DNA of 64,000 nucleotides, from the NCBI RefSeq assembly GCF_013607485.1, contig NZ_SCHP01000001.1:122529-186528 (forward strand). The letters are read 5' to 3'. Origin of the DNA: Bombilactobacillus bombi. Lineage in GTDB: Bacteria; Bacillota; Bacilli; Lactobacillales; Lactobacillaceae. The position numbers and the translations under genes were made by a program. Shown here piece after piece: positions 1 to 8,457 of the stretch; position 1 is the stretch's first letter, and the number at the start of each line of letters is the position of its first letter. The notes below the pieces were generated by a model, which saw only the letters and a program-made list of their open reading frames with translations, searched no databases and was not told the DNA's origin.

Positions 1-889
1 GGCTCCCTACTCGCCGCAACAGTGACAACGTTTGATCACTTTGAGAAAAATACAAAACCTGGCTTGCAGTAATACCCGCTGCTGACAAAGTACGATTAGC
101 ATCATCAGCCACTTGAACATTGTCAATAATGGTTACATGAGCCGGTTGATAGCTTTGCGTCAAAGGCGCATTTTTTAAGGCTGCCAATTGCTCTTGCTCT
201 TGAGCTAACTGATTTTTATCACGATTACTTTGAGCATTTTTAAAATAGGTCAAGAGCTCTTTAATTTGTGGCTGCCAGTAATGCTGCCAGTGGCGGTTTT
301 TAATTAATTTATAATACGCATTAGCTTGGGAAACCTGCGTCAGATCTAATTGATCATGATTAGTTTGAAATTTTCCCATGGCTGTTTTTAAAAATTTATT
401 GGCATCTTGGGTTTGATCAAACCATACCCGAATGGTATCCAGCCGATTCTTCTGCCGCTGATAGACAGTTTGATTTTTTTCTTTCAAAAGATTGTTATCG
501 GTTCCGTCGAGCCGCTTTTTGCTAACGCGATTAGCATAATAATGGGGACCATCGAAATAACTTTTGACTTGTTCCTCATTTTGACGACGCGCATTTAATA
601 AAAGCGTGATTTTTTGAAAATCACGGCGAGTTTGCTTACTAAAAACCAGATGACCTGCATCTAATTTCATTAATTTGGTAAACATTTGTACTTTTTTAGT
701 ATCAACTTGCGTTATTAAAGCTTGATGCTGTTGATTTTGGTACTGATGCCTTACAAAATCCTTAGCAGCCACATCGACTCCTCCACCGGCCAATAGTAAT
801 AAAAAAGCAAGTGCTCCCAAAACAAGTATTATTTGGCTGGTGCGTTTTATCAAGCGAAATTTTTCTCTATTAATCTTCATACAAGCCAA
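1..889 (-). CDS. Membrane-anchored extracytoplasmic protein of unknown function (3' end outside window)
   Basis: The reading frame stays open from its start to the left edge, so the C-terminus is missing; about 296 residues are visible. The TTG at 889 is preferred because GGAG lies 5 bases upstream (895-898); an ATG three codons later (880) is the alternative. A short basic N-terminus (MKINREKFRLIKR) is followed by one hydrophobic helix, and the rest is hydrophilic, rich in Gln, Lys and Asn with little Cys. That suggests a single-pass protein with a large outside domain, partly helical or coiled. I recognise no family. It is divergent from another single-pass unknown at 1024, and the two share a 134-bp promoter region, so they may be co-regulated (inference). 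Confidence 0.75.
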   Translation of the reverse strand, partial: MACMKINREKFRLIKRTSQIILVLGALAFLLLLAGGGVDVAAKDFVRHQYQNQQHQALITQVDTKKVQMFTKLMKLDAGHLVFSKQTRRDFQKITLLLNARRQNEEQVKSYFDGPHYYANRVSKKRLDGTDNNLLKEKNQTVYQRQKNRLDTIRVWFDQTQDANKFLKTAMGKFQTNHDQLDLTQVSQANAYYKLIKNRHWQHYWQPQIKELLTYFKNAQSNRDKNQLAQEQEQLAALKNAPLTQSYQPAHVTIIDNVQVADDANRTLSAAGITASQVLYFSQSDQTLSLLRRVGS

Positions 890-1023
890 TCTTTCTCCAA
901 ATAATTTTGTTGTCATTAGCCCTTTTGATTGTTGTATAGTATAAAATATTATTAAGGACAAAGCCACAAGCAACATGGCTATTATAATATCATTAACCAA
1001 ATAATTTCATTGAGGTAACTAAC

Positions 1024-1944
1024 TTGAACAAATTAAAAAAGCATGTCGCTTTATTAAGTACAGTATTAATCCTTCTGATTACTTTAACTACAGTTTATTA
1101 TAGTCGAAAGCCCCTCCTTCAAGCCACCTCAAACTGGCTAACCGCTCAAACTATTCCTTTTAATTGGTTAGTAAACCCTCAAAAAGTCAATAAAAATATT
1201 CACCCACATGCAATTACCTTGAATGAAATAGATAATCAAGAATATCAAACTGAATTAGCTCATGTTGATACGCTCATTCACTCATTTAACCGGCAAAAGC
1301 AAAAATCCACCTGGCTTTCACCAGCACAATTCCACCAATTACAAGGCTGGGTCCACCAAAAACCACATCGCTATATCTATAGCGTGACCCCCTTACTAAT
1401 TGGCTACGATCATCAGGGAAAATATACTGTTTTAAGTGCCAATCGTTATGATGATACCAAGCAAATCCGTAGTTATCGTTATCAAGTATACTTTAGGCAA
1501 CATCAAGTACTCAAAACATCTTATCTTGGATCAACTAGCAATAATAAGGCTCCTAAATTTATTGGCTTCACTAATAAATTGGGTAACTCTGGCATTTCCA
1601 AAGCTCCTAACTTTCTTGATAATATTAACACTACACTTACTAATTCTGATATCATTAACCAGCCCAATGCTTCTACACAACAATATAGTCAATTAGGAAA
1701 AAATATTGGTTTAAGTACTCATAGCGGTGCAGCGCTTCAGCGCTATGCGCAAATGGGCACAGCTAATCAAAAAAATAGTGCTATCATCGGTTATGAAATT
1801 TCCGATGTTCCACGTGAAACATTTTTCTTCATTACCCAAATTAATAAGGAAAAGACCTATTACTATACCCTGATTTATAACCGTAATCAAAACCGTTTTA
1901 TTGCTTTTGAACAAGGAAAAAAATCTATTGCAAACCGTCCCTAA
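1024..1944 (+). CDS. Single-pass membrane-anchored protein of unknown function
   Basis: 306 residues. It starts at TTG (1024) with GAGG 8 bases upstream (1012-1015). Residues 1-25 are a basic stretch plus one hydrophobic helix (signal anchor), and the remainder is hydrophilic and probably outside the membrane. The middle holds an imperfect short repeat, NKAPKFIGFTNKLGNSG followed by SKAPNFLDNINT. The C-terminal part is rich in Tyr and Phe and looks beta-structured. I recognise no family. The neighbour on the left, transcribed away from it, has the same single-pass architecture. The coding region also contains a perfect match to the chromosome-partition site parS at 1806-1821, which may constrain the local codons. 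Confidence 0.8.
   Translation: MNKLKKHVALLSTVLILLITLTTVYYSRKPLLQATSNWLTAQTIPFNWLVNPQKVNKNIHPHAITLNEIDNQEYQTELAHVDTLIHSFNRQKQKSTWLSPAQFHQLQGWVHQKPHRYIYSVTPLLIGYDHQGKYTVLSANRYDDTKQIRSYRYQVYFRQHQVLKTSYLGSTSNNKAPKFIGFTNKLGNSGISKAPNFLDNINTTLTNSDIINQPNASTQQYSQLGKNIGLSTHSGAALQRYAQMGTANQKNSAIIGYEISDVPRETFFFITQINKEKTYYYTLIYNRNQNRFIAFEQGKKSIANRP
1806..1821. promoter_or_regulatory. parS: parS-like ParB binding site
   Basis: The 16-mer TGTTCCACGTGAAACA matches the Bacillus consensus TGTTNCACGTGAAACA at every position and is palindromic except for the N position. It lies about 21 kb from dnaA, inside the coding sequence of the unknown membrane protein at 1024-1944. In Firmicutes, ParB (Spo0J) loads the chromosome-segregation complex at such sites close to the origin. 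No parA or parB gene is visible in this window. Confidence 0.8.
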
Positions 1945-2027
1945 TCTGCACAGCAGCGATAATTTTCAATGAATCAACTTATTAGACTAGTTTATCTAAT
2001 TTTCATTCTTAATATCAGTAAAATTAG

Positions 2028-2059
2028 CGGGGCTGGGACAAAATTACGTCCCAGCCCCG
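2028..2059. terminator. Bidirectional-looking hairpin between convergent genes
   Basis: A perfect 12-bp stem, CGGGGCTGGGAC paired with GTCCCAGCCCCG, encloses an 8-base loop (2040-2047). It sits between the convergent 1024-1944 gene and purA. Neither side has a long T-run, so termination may be only moderately efficient. Its GGGAC/GTCCC core resembles other hairpins in the window. Confidence 0.65.
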
Positions 2060-2126
2060 TACTTGTTATCAAAATTGTAACTGCCAAACTCAATTCTTAA
2101 ACCCAAAAATTAATTTTTAAGATAAA

Positions 2127-3416
2127 CTAATTTTCCCAAATATCTTTTAAAACAATAGTTTCGTCACGATTTGGTCCCACAGAAACGCTCACAAAATCTA
2201 AATTAGTTAACTCTTTGATTTTTTCAAGATAATTGCGAGCAGCCTGAGGCCACTTAGTAATGTCAGTCAGTCCACGTAACGGCTCTTGCCATCCCGGGAG
2301 GGTAACATAAACTGGTCGACACTGATCTAAAACGTTTAAACTAGCCGGATATTCATCAATTATTTGTCCATTTGGTAATTGATAACCAGTACAAATTTTC
2401 ACTTCATCTAAGCCACTCAACACATCAATACTATTTAAAGCTAAATCAGTAATTCCAGCTACTCTTTGTGCATGCTTAAGTACCACGGCATCTAACCAGC
2501 CAATCCGACGTGGACGCTTAGTTACCACACCGTATTCATGCCCAGCATCTCGAATAAAATCGCCTGTATCATCAGTTAGTTCCGTAGGAAAAGGTCCGGC
2601 ACCCACACGCGAGGTATAAGCCTTAGCTACTCCCACTACTCGTTTAATTGCCGTCGGTCCGACACCTAAACCAGCAGTAAAGCCGCCTACAGGATTAGAA
2701 GAAGTTACAAATGGATAGGTACCATGATCAATATCCAGCATAATGCCTTGAGCGCCTTCAAATAAAACTTTACTACCCTTTGTTAATTCCTCATTTAAAA
2801 TTTTAGAAGTATCCCAGACATAAGGCCGAAGTTGTTGACCATATTCATAGTATTCAGCAAAAATATCTGCAAATTCTAAGGGCTCACTATGATAAAGCTG
2901 AGTGAATTCGCGATTTTTACTCTCTAAATTTGCCTTCAGCTTAGCTGCAAAAGTATCTTTTTCAATTAAATCAGCCATTCTAATCCCGACACGTGCAACT
3001 TTATCCATATAAGCTGGTCCAATCCCACGATTAGTTGTTCCAATTTTATGTTGGCCTTTACTTTCTTCTTGTAATCCATCCAATTTAATATGATAGGGTA
3101 AAATAACTTGTGCGCGATTAGAAATCTTAAAGTTCTCAAAGCTTACTCCCTGCTCTTTTAAAGCAGCCATTTCCTTAACTAAAGATTGCGGATTGACTAC
3201 CACGCCATTACCAATCATAGCAATCTTTTCTGAGTTTAAAATTCCTGATGGTACCAAGCGCATTTTGTAAACCTTATCATCAACTTCCACCGTATGTCCA
3301 GCATTATCACCGCCTTGATAACGGGCTACGATTTGCGTTTTTTGACTCAAAAAATCGGTAATTTTGCCTTTACCTTCATCGCCCCACTGCATACCAACAA
3401 CCACTACACCAGTCAT
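2127..3416 (-). CDS. purA: Adenylosuccinate synthetase
   Basis: 429 residues, full length. It catalyses GTP-dependent joining of IMP and aspartate, the first step from IMP to AMP, in the cytoplasm. The N-terminus carries the P-loop-like [11 protein letters not shown] with the catalytic Asp and Lys. NAGHTVEV, the IMP-binding segment [23 protein letters not shown] and the guanine-recognising end [10 protein letters not shown] are all present. It lies 70 bp downstream of the four-repeat unknown gene and dnaB on the same strand, a placement common near the origin in Lactobacillales. It may be read from its own promoter or through the dnaB operon. Confidence 0.97.
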   Translation of the reverse strand: MTGVVVVGMQWGDEGKGKITDFLSQKTQIVARYQGGDNAGHTVEVDDKVYKMRLVPSGILNSEKIAMIGNGVVVNPQSLVKEMAALKEQGVSFENFKISNRAQVILPYHIKLDGLQEESKGQHKIGTTNRGIGPAYMDKVARVGIRMADLIEKDTFAAKLKANLESKNREFTQLYHSEPLEFADIFAEYYEYGQQLRPYVWDTSKILNEELTKGSKVLFEGAQGIMLDIDHGTYPFVTSSNPVGGFTAGLGVGPTAIKRVVGVAKAYTSRVGAGPFPTELTDDTGDFIRDAGHEYGVVTKRPRRIGWLDAVVLKHAQRVAGITDLALNSIDVLSGLDEVKICTGYQLPNGQIIDEYPASLNVLDQCRPVYVTLPGWQEPLRGLTDITKWPQAARNYLEKIKELTNLDFVSVSVGPNRDETIVLKDIWEN

Positions 3417-3486
3417 TAATCCATCATCCTTTACTAATTAGTTTTTACTTCTCTAGTTTACCAATTAAGAACATTATTGGCAAAGT

Positions 3487-4632
3487 CTATTTAATTAATT
3501 CGGCTTTTGTAAAATAGGAATTTAAATAACCAAAAGTGATTCGAGCAATATCAGTATATTGAACTTCTTTAACTTGTGTTGAACGTGTTTGAAAATTATC
3601 AAAGATAGCTAATTTTACACTCTTAGCACTCGCACCTAAACTATAGGCCAAGATATCCGTAGATAAATTACGCAATTGAATCCGCAGCATCGCTTTAGTT
3701 TGCGTTAATTGTGTAAAGGCTGATTGCCACAGATTATCCGAAGCAAATTGCATTTTAGCATCCAAAACCGGCTGGACAAACGTATTTTGCTGCTGTTGCC
3801 AGCGTCGATAAGTTGCAATCAAACGTAAATAATCTGTTTGTGCCGAAACAAAGCTCACTTCACTAAGCCGAATTACCGCATAACCACCAAAATAGCCATT
3901 TTGATCGACCAGCGATAAAGCTATTTCTTGCGGTGTGACATTAGTAACCTTACCTACATAAAAATTACTGTTGGAAGTGTTCAAGTAAATCATTATTAGC
4001 GTTTGGCTACCAACTAATTTTTGGAGGCTGGGCAAAAGATAAGAGTTGGCTTTAATGATTAATGGAAGACAGTGAACATGCGGCTGTAAAAAATATTTTG
4101 TTGCTTGATTAAGTTCTTGGCCGCCAAATTCCAAAGCTTCTAATTGATCTTGAAAAAAAGTTTCTGACAAATGGTTATAAGAAAAATCAAAAAAATCATA
4201 AACTTCAATATTAACCTGTCGTCCAGCTACTTGCTTAATTTTGGCCTGCTGATATTGATAAGCGCTGACCCCAATCGTTAAAACTAGACTTTGCTGTTGG
4301 GCTAGATGCTGTAATAATGCTGGCAATAACGGTGACGTCAATTGTGCAAGCGGTTCGTCTACAGGTGCCCATAAATGTTGCTGTTGGGCTATTTGGATTC
4401 GTTTTTGAATGCGCTGTAAGTCGGCTCCTTGGCTGCTAATTACTGCAATTGCACGAATTGTCACTAATACATACCCATTAGGCAACCCATAATCACTATA
4501 AACCTTCAGGATGATATGTTTCTGATCTAATTGCCAAATTTTGCCCGTATAAATATCTTTAGTTGAGCGCATTACAACATCAATTAATTGGTGTTGATAA
4601 TAAGCTTGTTGTAATTGGGTGTATTTGCTCAT
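3487..4632 (-). CDS. Unrecognised protein built of four beta-rich repeats, translationally coupled to dnaB
   Basis: 381 residues, no signal peptide and no membrane helix, so probably cytoplasmic. The start ATG overlaps the dnaB stop as ATGA, which indicates translational coupling. The protein reads as two related halves (about 1-190 and 195-381). The clearest pair is residues 17-80 and 210-275, which share the pattern Y-x-GK, I-x-L, G-x3-GY, I and R (YTGKIWQLDQKHIILKV against YVGKVTNVTPQEIALSL). Weaker copies are at about 104-175 and 302-375. The alternating hydrophobic strands suggest small Sm/SH3-like barrels, an inference from pattern only. I know no name or function for it. Its position between dnaB and purA hints at a link with replication or nucleic acids but does not prove one. 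Confidence 0.85.
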   Translation of the reverse strand: MSKYTQLQQAYYQHQLIDVVMRSTKDIYTGKIWQLDQKHIILKVYSDYGLPNGYVLVTIRAIAVISSQGADLQRIQKRIQIAQQQHLWAPVDEPLAQLTSPLLPALLQHLAQQQSLVLTIGVSAYQYQQAKIKQVAGRQVNIEVYDFFDFSYNHLSETFFQDQLEALEFGGQELNQATKYFLQPHVHCLPLIIKANSYLLPSLQKLVGSQTLIMIYLNTSNSNFYVGKVTNVTPQEIALSLVDQNGYFGGYAVIRLSEVSFVSAQTDYLRLIATYRRWQQQQNTFVQPVLDAKMQFASDNLWQSAFTQLTQTKAMLRIQLRNLSTDILAYSLGASAKSVKLAIFDNFQTRSTQVKEVQYTDIARITFGYLNSYFTKAELIK

Positions 4633-6002
4633 GATTGTCCTTCCGTCAATGGCGAAATAGCAGCAAATTTATTATAAGATTTAACAAATAATAACTTCAC
4701 TGTTCCCCGAGGCCCGGAGCGGTTTTTACCGATAATAACTTCTACTTCGCCAGCATTCGTATCTTCAACTTGTTCTTCACCGTCAGCATCTTCATTGTAG
4801 TAATCATCACGATATAAAAAAGCAACCACATCAGCATCTTGCTCAATAGAACCAGATTCACGAATATCCGATAAAATGGGACGTTTATCCTGACGTTGTT
4901 CCACTCCCCGTGATAACTGTGATAAGGCAATAACTGGTACATGTAATTCTTTCGCTAATTTTTTTAATTGCCGTGAAATTACTGAAACTTCCTGCTGCCG
5001 ATTTTCTTGGCCAGTACCTTCAATTAATTGTAGATAATCGACAATAATTAGGCCTAAATTGCCCGTTTCTTTAGCTAAGCGCCGGCATTTAGCCCGAATT
5101 TCTGCCATTTTTACTCCGGGAGTATCATCAATATACATCGACGTCCGCGATAAAATTCCGGTGGCTACAATCAAATTTTGCCACTCTTCATCATTTAAAT
5201 CACCGGTCCGTAAATGATTAGCATCAATACTTCCCTGAGCACACAATAAGCGACTCGCTAATTGCTCAGCTCCCATTTCTAAACTAAAGATTGCCACCGT
5301 CGTTGGAGTATGCACTGCCACATTTTCCGCCACATTCAAGGCAAAAGCTGTTTTTCCGACTCCCGGACGCGCTGCTAAAATTATTAATTCATCTTCATGC
5401 AAGCCCGCGGTAACTTTATCTAACTCTGAATAGCCAGTCGATAAACCTGTCACCTGGGAATCTTCTTGGGCACGTTGATCGATACCTTCAATTGTGGCAT
5501 TTAAGATATCACCAATCTTTTTAAAGCCACCACTAGCCTGCTCTTCACCAACATTCATAATTTGCCGTTCAGCAGTATCTAAAATATTAGTAACATCATC
5601 ATCTTGTTCTTCATAGCTTTGAGTTACAATATTGGTTGCCGCTTCAATTAAGCGCCGCAATAAAGCTTTATCAGCAACTATTTTAGCGTAATACACCACA
5701 TTAGCAGCCGTAGGAACTATTGCTGCTAATTCTGCTAAGTAACTAACACCGCCGATATCTTCGAGTTGGTTTTTATCATCTAAAGTGTTTTTAACAGTAA
5801 CAACATCAATGCCTTGATCATTTTCATTTAATTCAATCATTGCCGCAAAAATTAATTGATGTGCATGCTGATAAAAAGAATCAGCTGTTACATATTCTAA
5901 AGCTTCAATTAAAGCCTCGGGCCGCAATAAAATTGCTCCGAGAACAGATTGTTCGGCTTCCTTGTTATTTGGTGGTATTCGTTGAATAAGATCGCTATTC
6001 AT
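4629..6002 (-). CDS. dnaB: Replicative DNA helicase DnaB
   Basis: 457 residues, normal length for the hexameric helicase that unwinds DNA at the fork. The N-terminal domain starts with IPPNNKEAEQSVLGAILL. The RecA-like domain has Walker A ARPGVGKTAFALN, a Walker-B region ending LIIVDYLQLI, and a DnaB arginine segment near GKNRSGPRGTVKL. No intein is present. It is co-directional with replication. In many Lactobacillaceae it directly follows rplI; here the 5.3-kb lytSR-lrgAB island separates them. Its last bases overlap the next gene (ATGA). Confidence 0.97.
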   Translation of the reverse strand: MNSDLIQRIPPNNKEAEQSVLGAILLRPEALIEALEYVTADSFYQHAHQLIFAAMIELNENDQGIDVVTVKNTLDDKNQLEDIGGVSYLAELAAIVPTAANVVYYAKIVADKALLRRLIEAATNIVTQSYEEQDDDVTNILDTAERQIMNVGEEQASGGFKKIGDILNATIEGIDQRAQEDSQVTGLSTGYSELDKVTAGLHEDELIILAARPGVGKTAFALNVAENVAVHTPTTVAIFSLEMGAEQLASRLLCAQGSIDANHLRTGDLNDEEWQNLIVATGILSRTSMYIDDTPGVKMAEIRAKCRRLAKETGNLGLIIVDYLQLIEGTGQENRQQEVSVISRQLKKLAKELHVPVIALSQLSRGVEQRQDKRPILSDIRESGSIEQDADVVAFLYRDDYYNEDADGEEQVEDTNAGEVEVIIGKNRSGPRGTVKLLFVKSYNKFAAISPLTEGQS

Positions 6003-6194
6003 AAATTAATTCCTCACACTTCTAATTCCTGTTAATTTTAACATAGAACCAAATAGTGAGATAGCAGAGTACTATGTTTTACATTATTGTTTAAAAACGT
6101 TACTTAATATGTACAAAAATATTAAAAAGATGGATTTGAGACGAGTTGTTGTCTCAAATCCATCTTTTTATTTTTAATATTATATCTATTAAGC
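6003..6194. other. Intergenic region before dnaB
   Basis: This AT-rich spacer separates dnaB from lrgB1. It contains the lrgAB terminator hairpin (6124-6169) and must hold the dnaB promoter on the minus strand between that hairpin and 6002. No promoter there is good enough to mark with confidence. Confidence 0.4.
6124..6169 (-). terminator. Terminator of the first lrgAB pair
   Basis: A 19-bp perfect stem (AAAAAGATGGATTTGAGAC with its complement) closes an 8-base loop and is flanked by A and T runs on both sides, so it can work in either direction. It lies 26 bp after the lrgB1 stop and insulates dnaB from the island. Confidence 0.85.
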
Positions 6195-6920
6195 TTAAAT
6201 GCTCATAATTTTAGCAAAAATTGGAATTACTAAGTTATCAATTACTCCAATTAAAACTACAGCAACAGCTGCCATAGCACCTTGAATAGAGCCCATTTCT
6301 AAAGCAAAAGCTGAGCCGACAGTATGACCAGCTGTTCCTAAGCCTAAACCTAGGCCTAGAGGATCTTTTTGCAGTCTAAATATTTTAATAACAAAACTTC
6401 CAAAAGCATAAATAGCAACAGAATTTAAAATACAAGCCATGGCAGTAATGGCTGGAATCCCACCCATAGCTTGTGAAAGCGGTAAAGCAATGGCCGTTGT
6501 TGCTGATTGGCTCAGCATGGATGCCACTCCAGCACGGCTTAATCCAATTGCTCGGGCCAAAAAAGTAATTGCAAATAAAGAAATAATAACTCCAATAATT
6601 AAACTTGCTAAAATAACAAAGGCATTTTTCTTAACTATATCATTTCTTTTATAAAGCGGTACTGCAAAGGCAATAGTTGCAGGTTGGACAAACCAGAAAA
6701 TAATATCGCCACCAGGTTTATAAGCCTTGGTGTACATTTCACTAATTGAAACGTGAAAAATCTGTGCTAACAATGCTAAAATTGCAATACCAGAAATCAT
6801 CGCAAAAAACAAAGGCTGAGCTAAAAAAAAGCCTTTGGTCTTTTTAAATAACCATTCACCTAGTTCATAAACAGCAAGGGATAAAAATACACCAAATAAT
6901 GGGTTCGTTAAATACTGCAT
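6195..6920 (-). CDS. lrgB: LrgB-family membrane protein (copy 1)
   Basis: 241 residues, polytopic, of the LrgB/CidB family. Family hallmarks are visible: TNPLFGVFLSLAVYE at the N-terminus, YKPGGDIIFWFVQPATIAFAVPLY, SMLSQSATTAIALPLS, and GLGLGTAGHTVGSAFALEMG. With LrgA it forms a two-component membrane system, described first as antiholin-like and more recently as an LytSR-controlled pyruvate transporter in Bacillus and streptococci. Its start overlaps the lrgA1 stop (TAATG), so the two are translationally coupled. The second copy at 7732-8457 is clearly paralogous over the whole length. Confidence 0.92.
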   Translation of the reverse strand: MQYLTNPLFGVFLSLAVYELGEWLFKKTKGFFLAQPLFFAMISGIAILALLAQIFHVSISEMYTKAYKPGGDIIFWFVQPATIAFAVPLYKRNDIVKKNAFVILASLIIGVIISLFAITFLARAIGLSRAGVASMLSQSATTAIALPLSQAMGGIPAITAMACILNSVAIYAFGSFVIKIFRLQKDPLGLGLGLGTAGHTVGSAFALEMGSIQGAMAAVAVVLIGVIDNLVIPIFAKIMSI

Positions 6921-7360
6921 TATTGTTCCTCCTTGTTTTGCAAACTATCAGTAGCATTACTCTCTTTATGAAAAATTATATTAATAAGTCCATTGATTAA
7001 AAGAGTTGTATAAGCTGTTACTACCAGTAAGATGACGGTTGCTAGCAAAATAACAATAATAATCTTTATCCCTTCAGCTTGCATAACTTTGAGATTGGCA
7101 GCTAAGGAAATTCCAGAAGGTACAAACAAGGCTCCAATAATACCAATTAACGCTGCTCCAAACGAATCTACCCATTGCACCTTTATAACTTTAAAAGTCA
7201 ATAATAAATACATTAAAACTAAACCAACAACTGCTGGCGGTAAAGGAAAGGACTTGGGCATTGCCGTAGATATTAACTGTGCTACAAATAAAATCGTTGC
7301 ATAAATTAACATTTGAATTAAGATTGGCGCCGATTTTTTTATTTCTTGGGGTTCTTGCAT
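6920..7360 (-). CDS. lrgA: LrgA-family membrane protein (copy 1)
   Basis: 146 residues with four predicted membrane helices, of the LrgA/CidA family. The conserved PKSFPLPPAVVGLVLMYLLL and LFVPSGISLAANL segments are present. It pairs with LrgB1. It has a longer hydrophilic C-terminal tail (KESNATDSLQNKEEQ) than copy 2. The promoter upstream contains three LytTR-type half-sites, so the pair is probably activated by the neighbouring LytSR. Which pair moves which substrate cannot be read from sequence. Confidence 0.92.
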   Translation of the reverse strand: MQEPQEIKKSAPILIQMLIYATILFVAQLISTAMPKSFPLPPAVVGLVLMYLLLTFKVIKVQWVDSFGAALIGIIGALFVPSGISLAANLKVMQAEGIKIIIVILLATVILLVVTAYTTLLINGLINIIFHKESNATDSLQNKEEQ

Positions 7361-7395
7361 GATAAATCCTCCTCAAGTTATTATTAAACGTTTAC

Positions 7396-7401
7396 ATTAT
7401 A
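7396..7401 (-). promoter_or_regulatory. -10 box of the lrgA1 promoter
   Basis: TATAAT on the minus strand, with no good -35 hexamer at 16-18 bp, which is typical of an activator-dependent promoter. The nearest LytTR half-site ends 33 bp upstream, the same spacing as at the lrgA2 promoter. Confidence 0.65.
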
Positions 7402-7434
7402 ATATTGGAATCGCTTTTATAGAGCAAACTATAG

Positions 7435-7485
7435 CTAAACTACCGATATTACTATCTAAAATACCATTATTAGTATCTAAACTGC
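7435..7485 (-). promoter_or_regulatory. Three LytTR-type direct repeats upstream of lrgA1
   Basis: On the minus strand the array reads GCAGTTTAG (7477-7485), GTATTTTAG (7456-7464) and GTAGTTTAG (7435-7443), each separated by exactly 12 bp. The period is thus 21 bp, two helical turns. This agrees with the known binding mode of LytTR-domain regulators (AgrA, VirR, LytR), which bind 9-bp direct repeats with 12-bp spacers on one DNA face. The likely regulator is LytR at 9006-9734. Confidence 0.8.
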
Positions 7486-7650
7486 CGTTAAATAGTGAAA
7501 AATCACAACAAACGTTATCTTAAAGTTTGTGAATTGTTTATCATTTTCTGAAAATCAGACTATTATCTTGAATAAATATTTCATAAATAGTTTACCTTGA
7601 ATTGAAGCCAAAATCGTACCTATCAAATCTCATTTTGAACATAGAAAAAG

Positions 7651-7681
7651 AGAGACCAGGACAAATTTTATCCCAGTCTCT
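7651..7681 (-). terminator. Terminator of the second lrgAB pair
   Basis: On the minus strand AGAGACTGGGA pairs with TCCTGGTCTCT (11 bp with two G-T wobbles), followed by CTTTTTC. It lies 51 bp after the lrgB2 stop. Confidence 0.75.
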
Positions 7682-7731
7682 ACTAATGGAAAGTCTTTAC
7701 AGATATTTACTACTACTTTATTAAGTATTAA

Positions 7732-8457
7732 TTACAACCCCATCAAATGGGCAAATACTGGCACAGCTAAGTTATCAATTACCCCAATCAAAACTACAGA
7801 AACTGCTGCCATCGCTCCTTGAACTGAACCTAATTGTAAGGCAAAAGCTGAACCTACTGTATGACCAGCAGTCCCTAAACCTAAACCTTCACCAACAGGA
7901 TCTTGTTCCAGCTTAAACCATTTTACCAAAGACTTGCCCAAAGCATAAATAATAACTGCATTTAAGATGCACGCCATCGCAGTAACCGCCGGATTACCCC
8001 CAATACCTGCTGACAATGGCAAAGCAATCGCTGTTGTAGCTGACTGACTTAGCATAGAAGCAACCCCGACTTTGCTTAAACCGATTAACTTCGCCATACC
8101 GGTAATTGCAAACAAAGAAATGAAAGTTCCAATTAATAAACTAAATAAAATAATAGCCCCATTTTTTTTGACAACATCGTTACGTTTATAAAGCGGCACT
8201 GCAAAAGCAATGGTTGCCGGATTTAAAAACCAAAATATTAAATCACCGCCAGGTTTATAGGCTTGCGTATAAAATTGCGCTGTAGTCATATGAAAGCTTT
8301 TAGCCAGTACTGCTAAGATAATAATACCCAAAACCATAGCTACAAACAAAGGCTGCGTTAAAAAGAAACCTTTTGATTTTTTAAAAAGATATTCACCAAT
8401 TTCATAAACCATTAATGATAAAAACACACCAAAGAGTGGATTAGTAAGAAAATGCAT
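7732..8457 (-). CDS. lrgB: LrgB-family membrane protein (copy 2)
   Basis: 241 residues, the same length as copy 1 and closely similar throughout (TNPLFGVFLSLMVYEIGEYLF, SMLSQSATTAIALPLSAG, GLGLGTAGHTVGSAFALQLG). It is a polytopic membrane partner of LrgA2, with its start overlapping the lrgA2 stop (TAATG). The duplication covers the whole lrgA-lrgB pair in tandem, which suggests duplication of a two-gene unit followed by divergence. Sequence alone does not show which copy is ancestral. Confidence 0.92.
   Translation of the reverse strand: MHFLTNPLFGVFLSLMVYEIGEYLFKKSKGFFLTQPLFVAMVLGIIILAVLAKSFHMTTAQFYTQAYKPGGDLIFWFLNPATIAFAVPLYKRNDVVKKNGAIILFSLLIGTFISLFAITGMAKLIGLSKVGVASMLSQSATTAIALPLSAGIGGNPAVTAMACILNAVIIYALGKSLVKWFKLEQDPVGEGLGLGTAGHTVGSAFALQLGSVQGAMAAVSVVLIGVIDNLAVPVFAHLMGL

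Larger units (their letters stand above)
7361..7731. other. 371-bp spacer between the two lrgAB pairs
   Basis: No gene is seen. From lrgA1 upstream it holds the lrgA1 promoter (-10 TATAAT at 7396-7401), the LytTR array (7435-7485), an AT-rich stretch of about 150 bp with no recognised feature, and the lrgB2 terminator (7651-7681). Confidence 0.7.
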
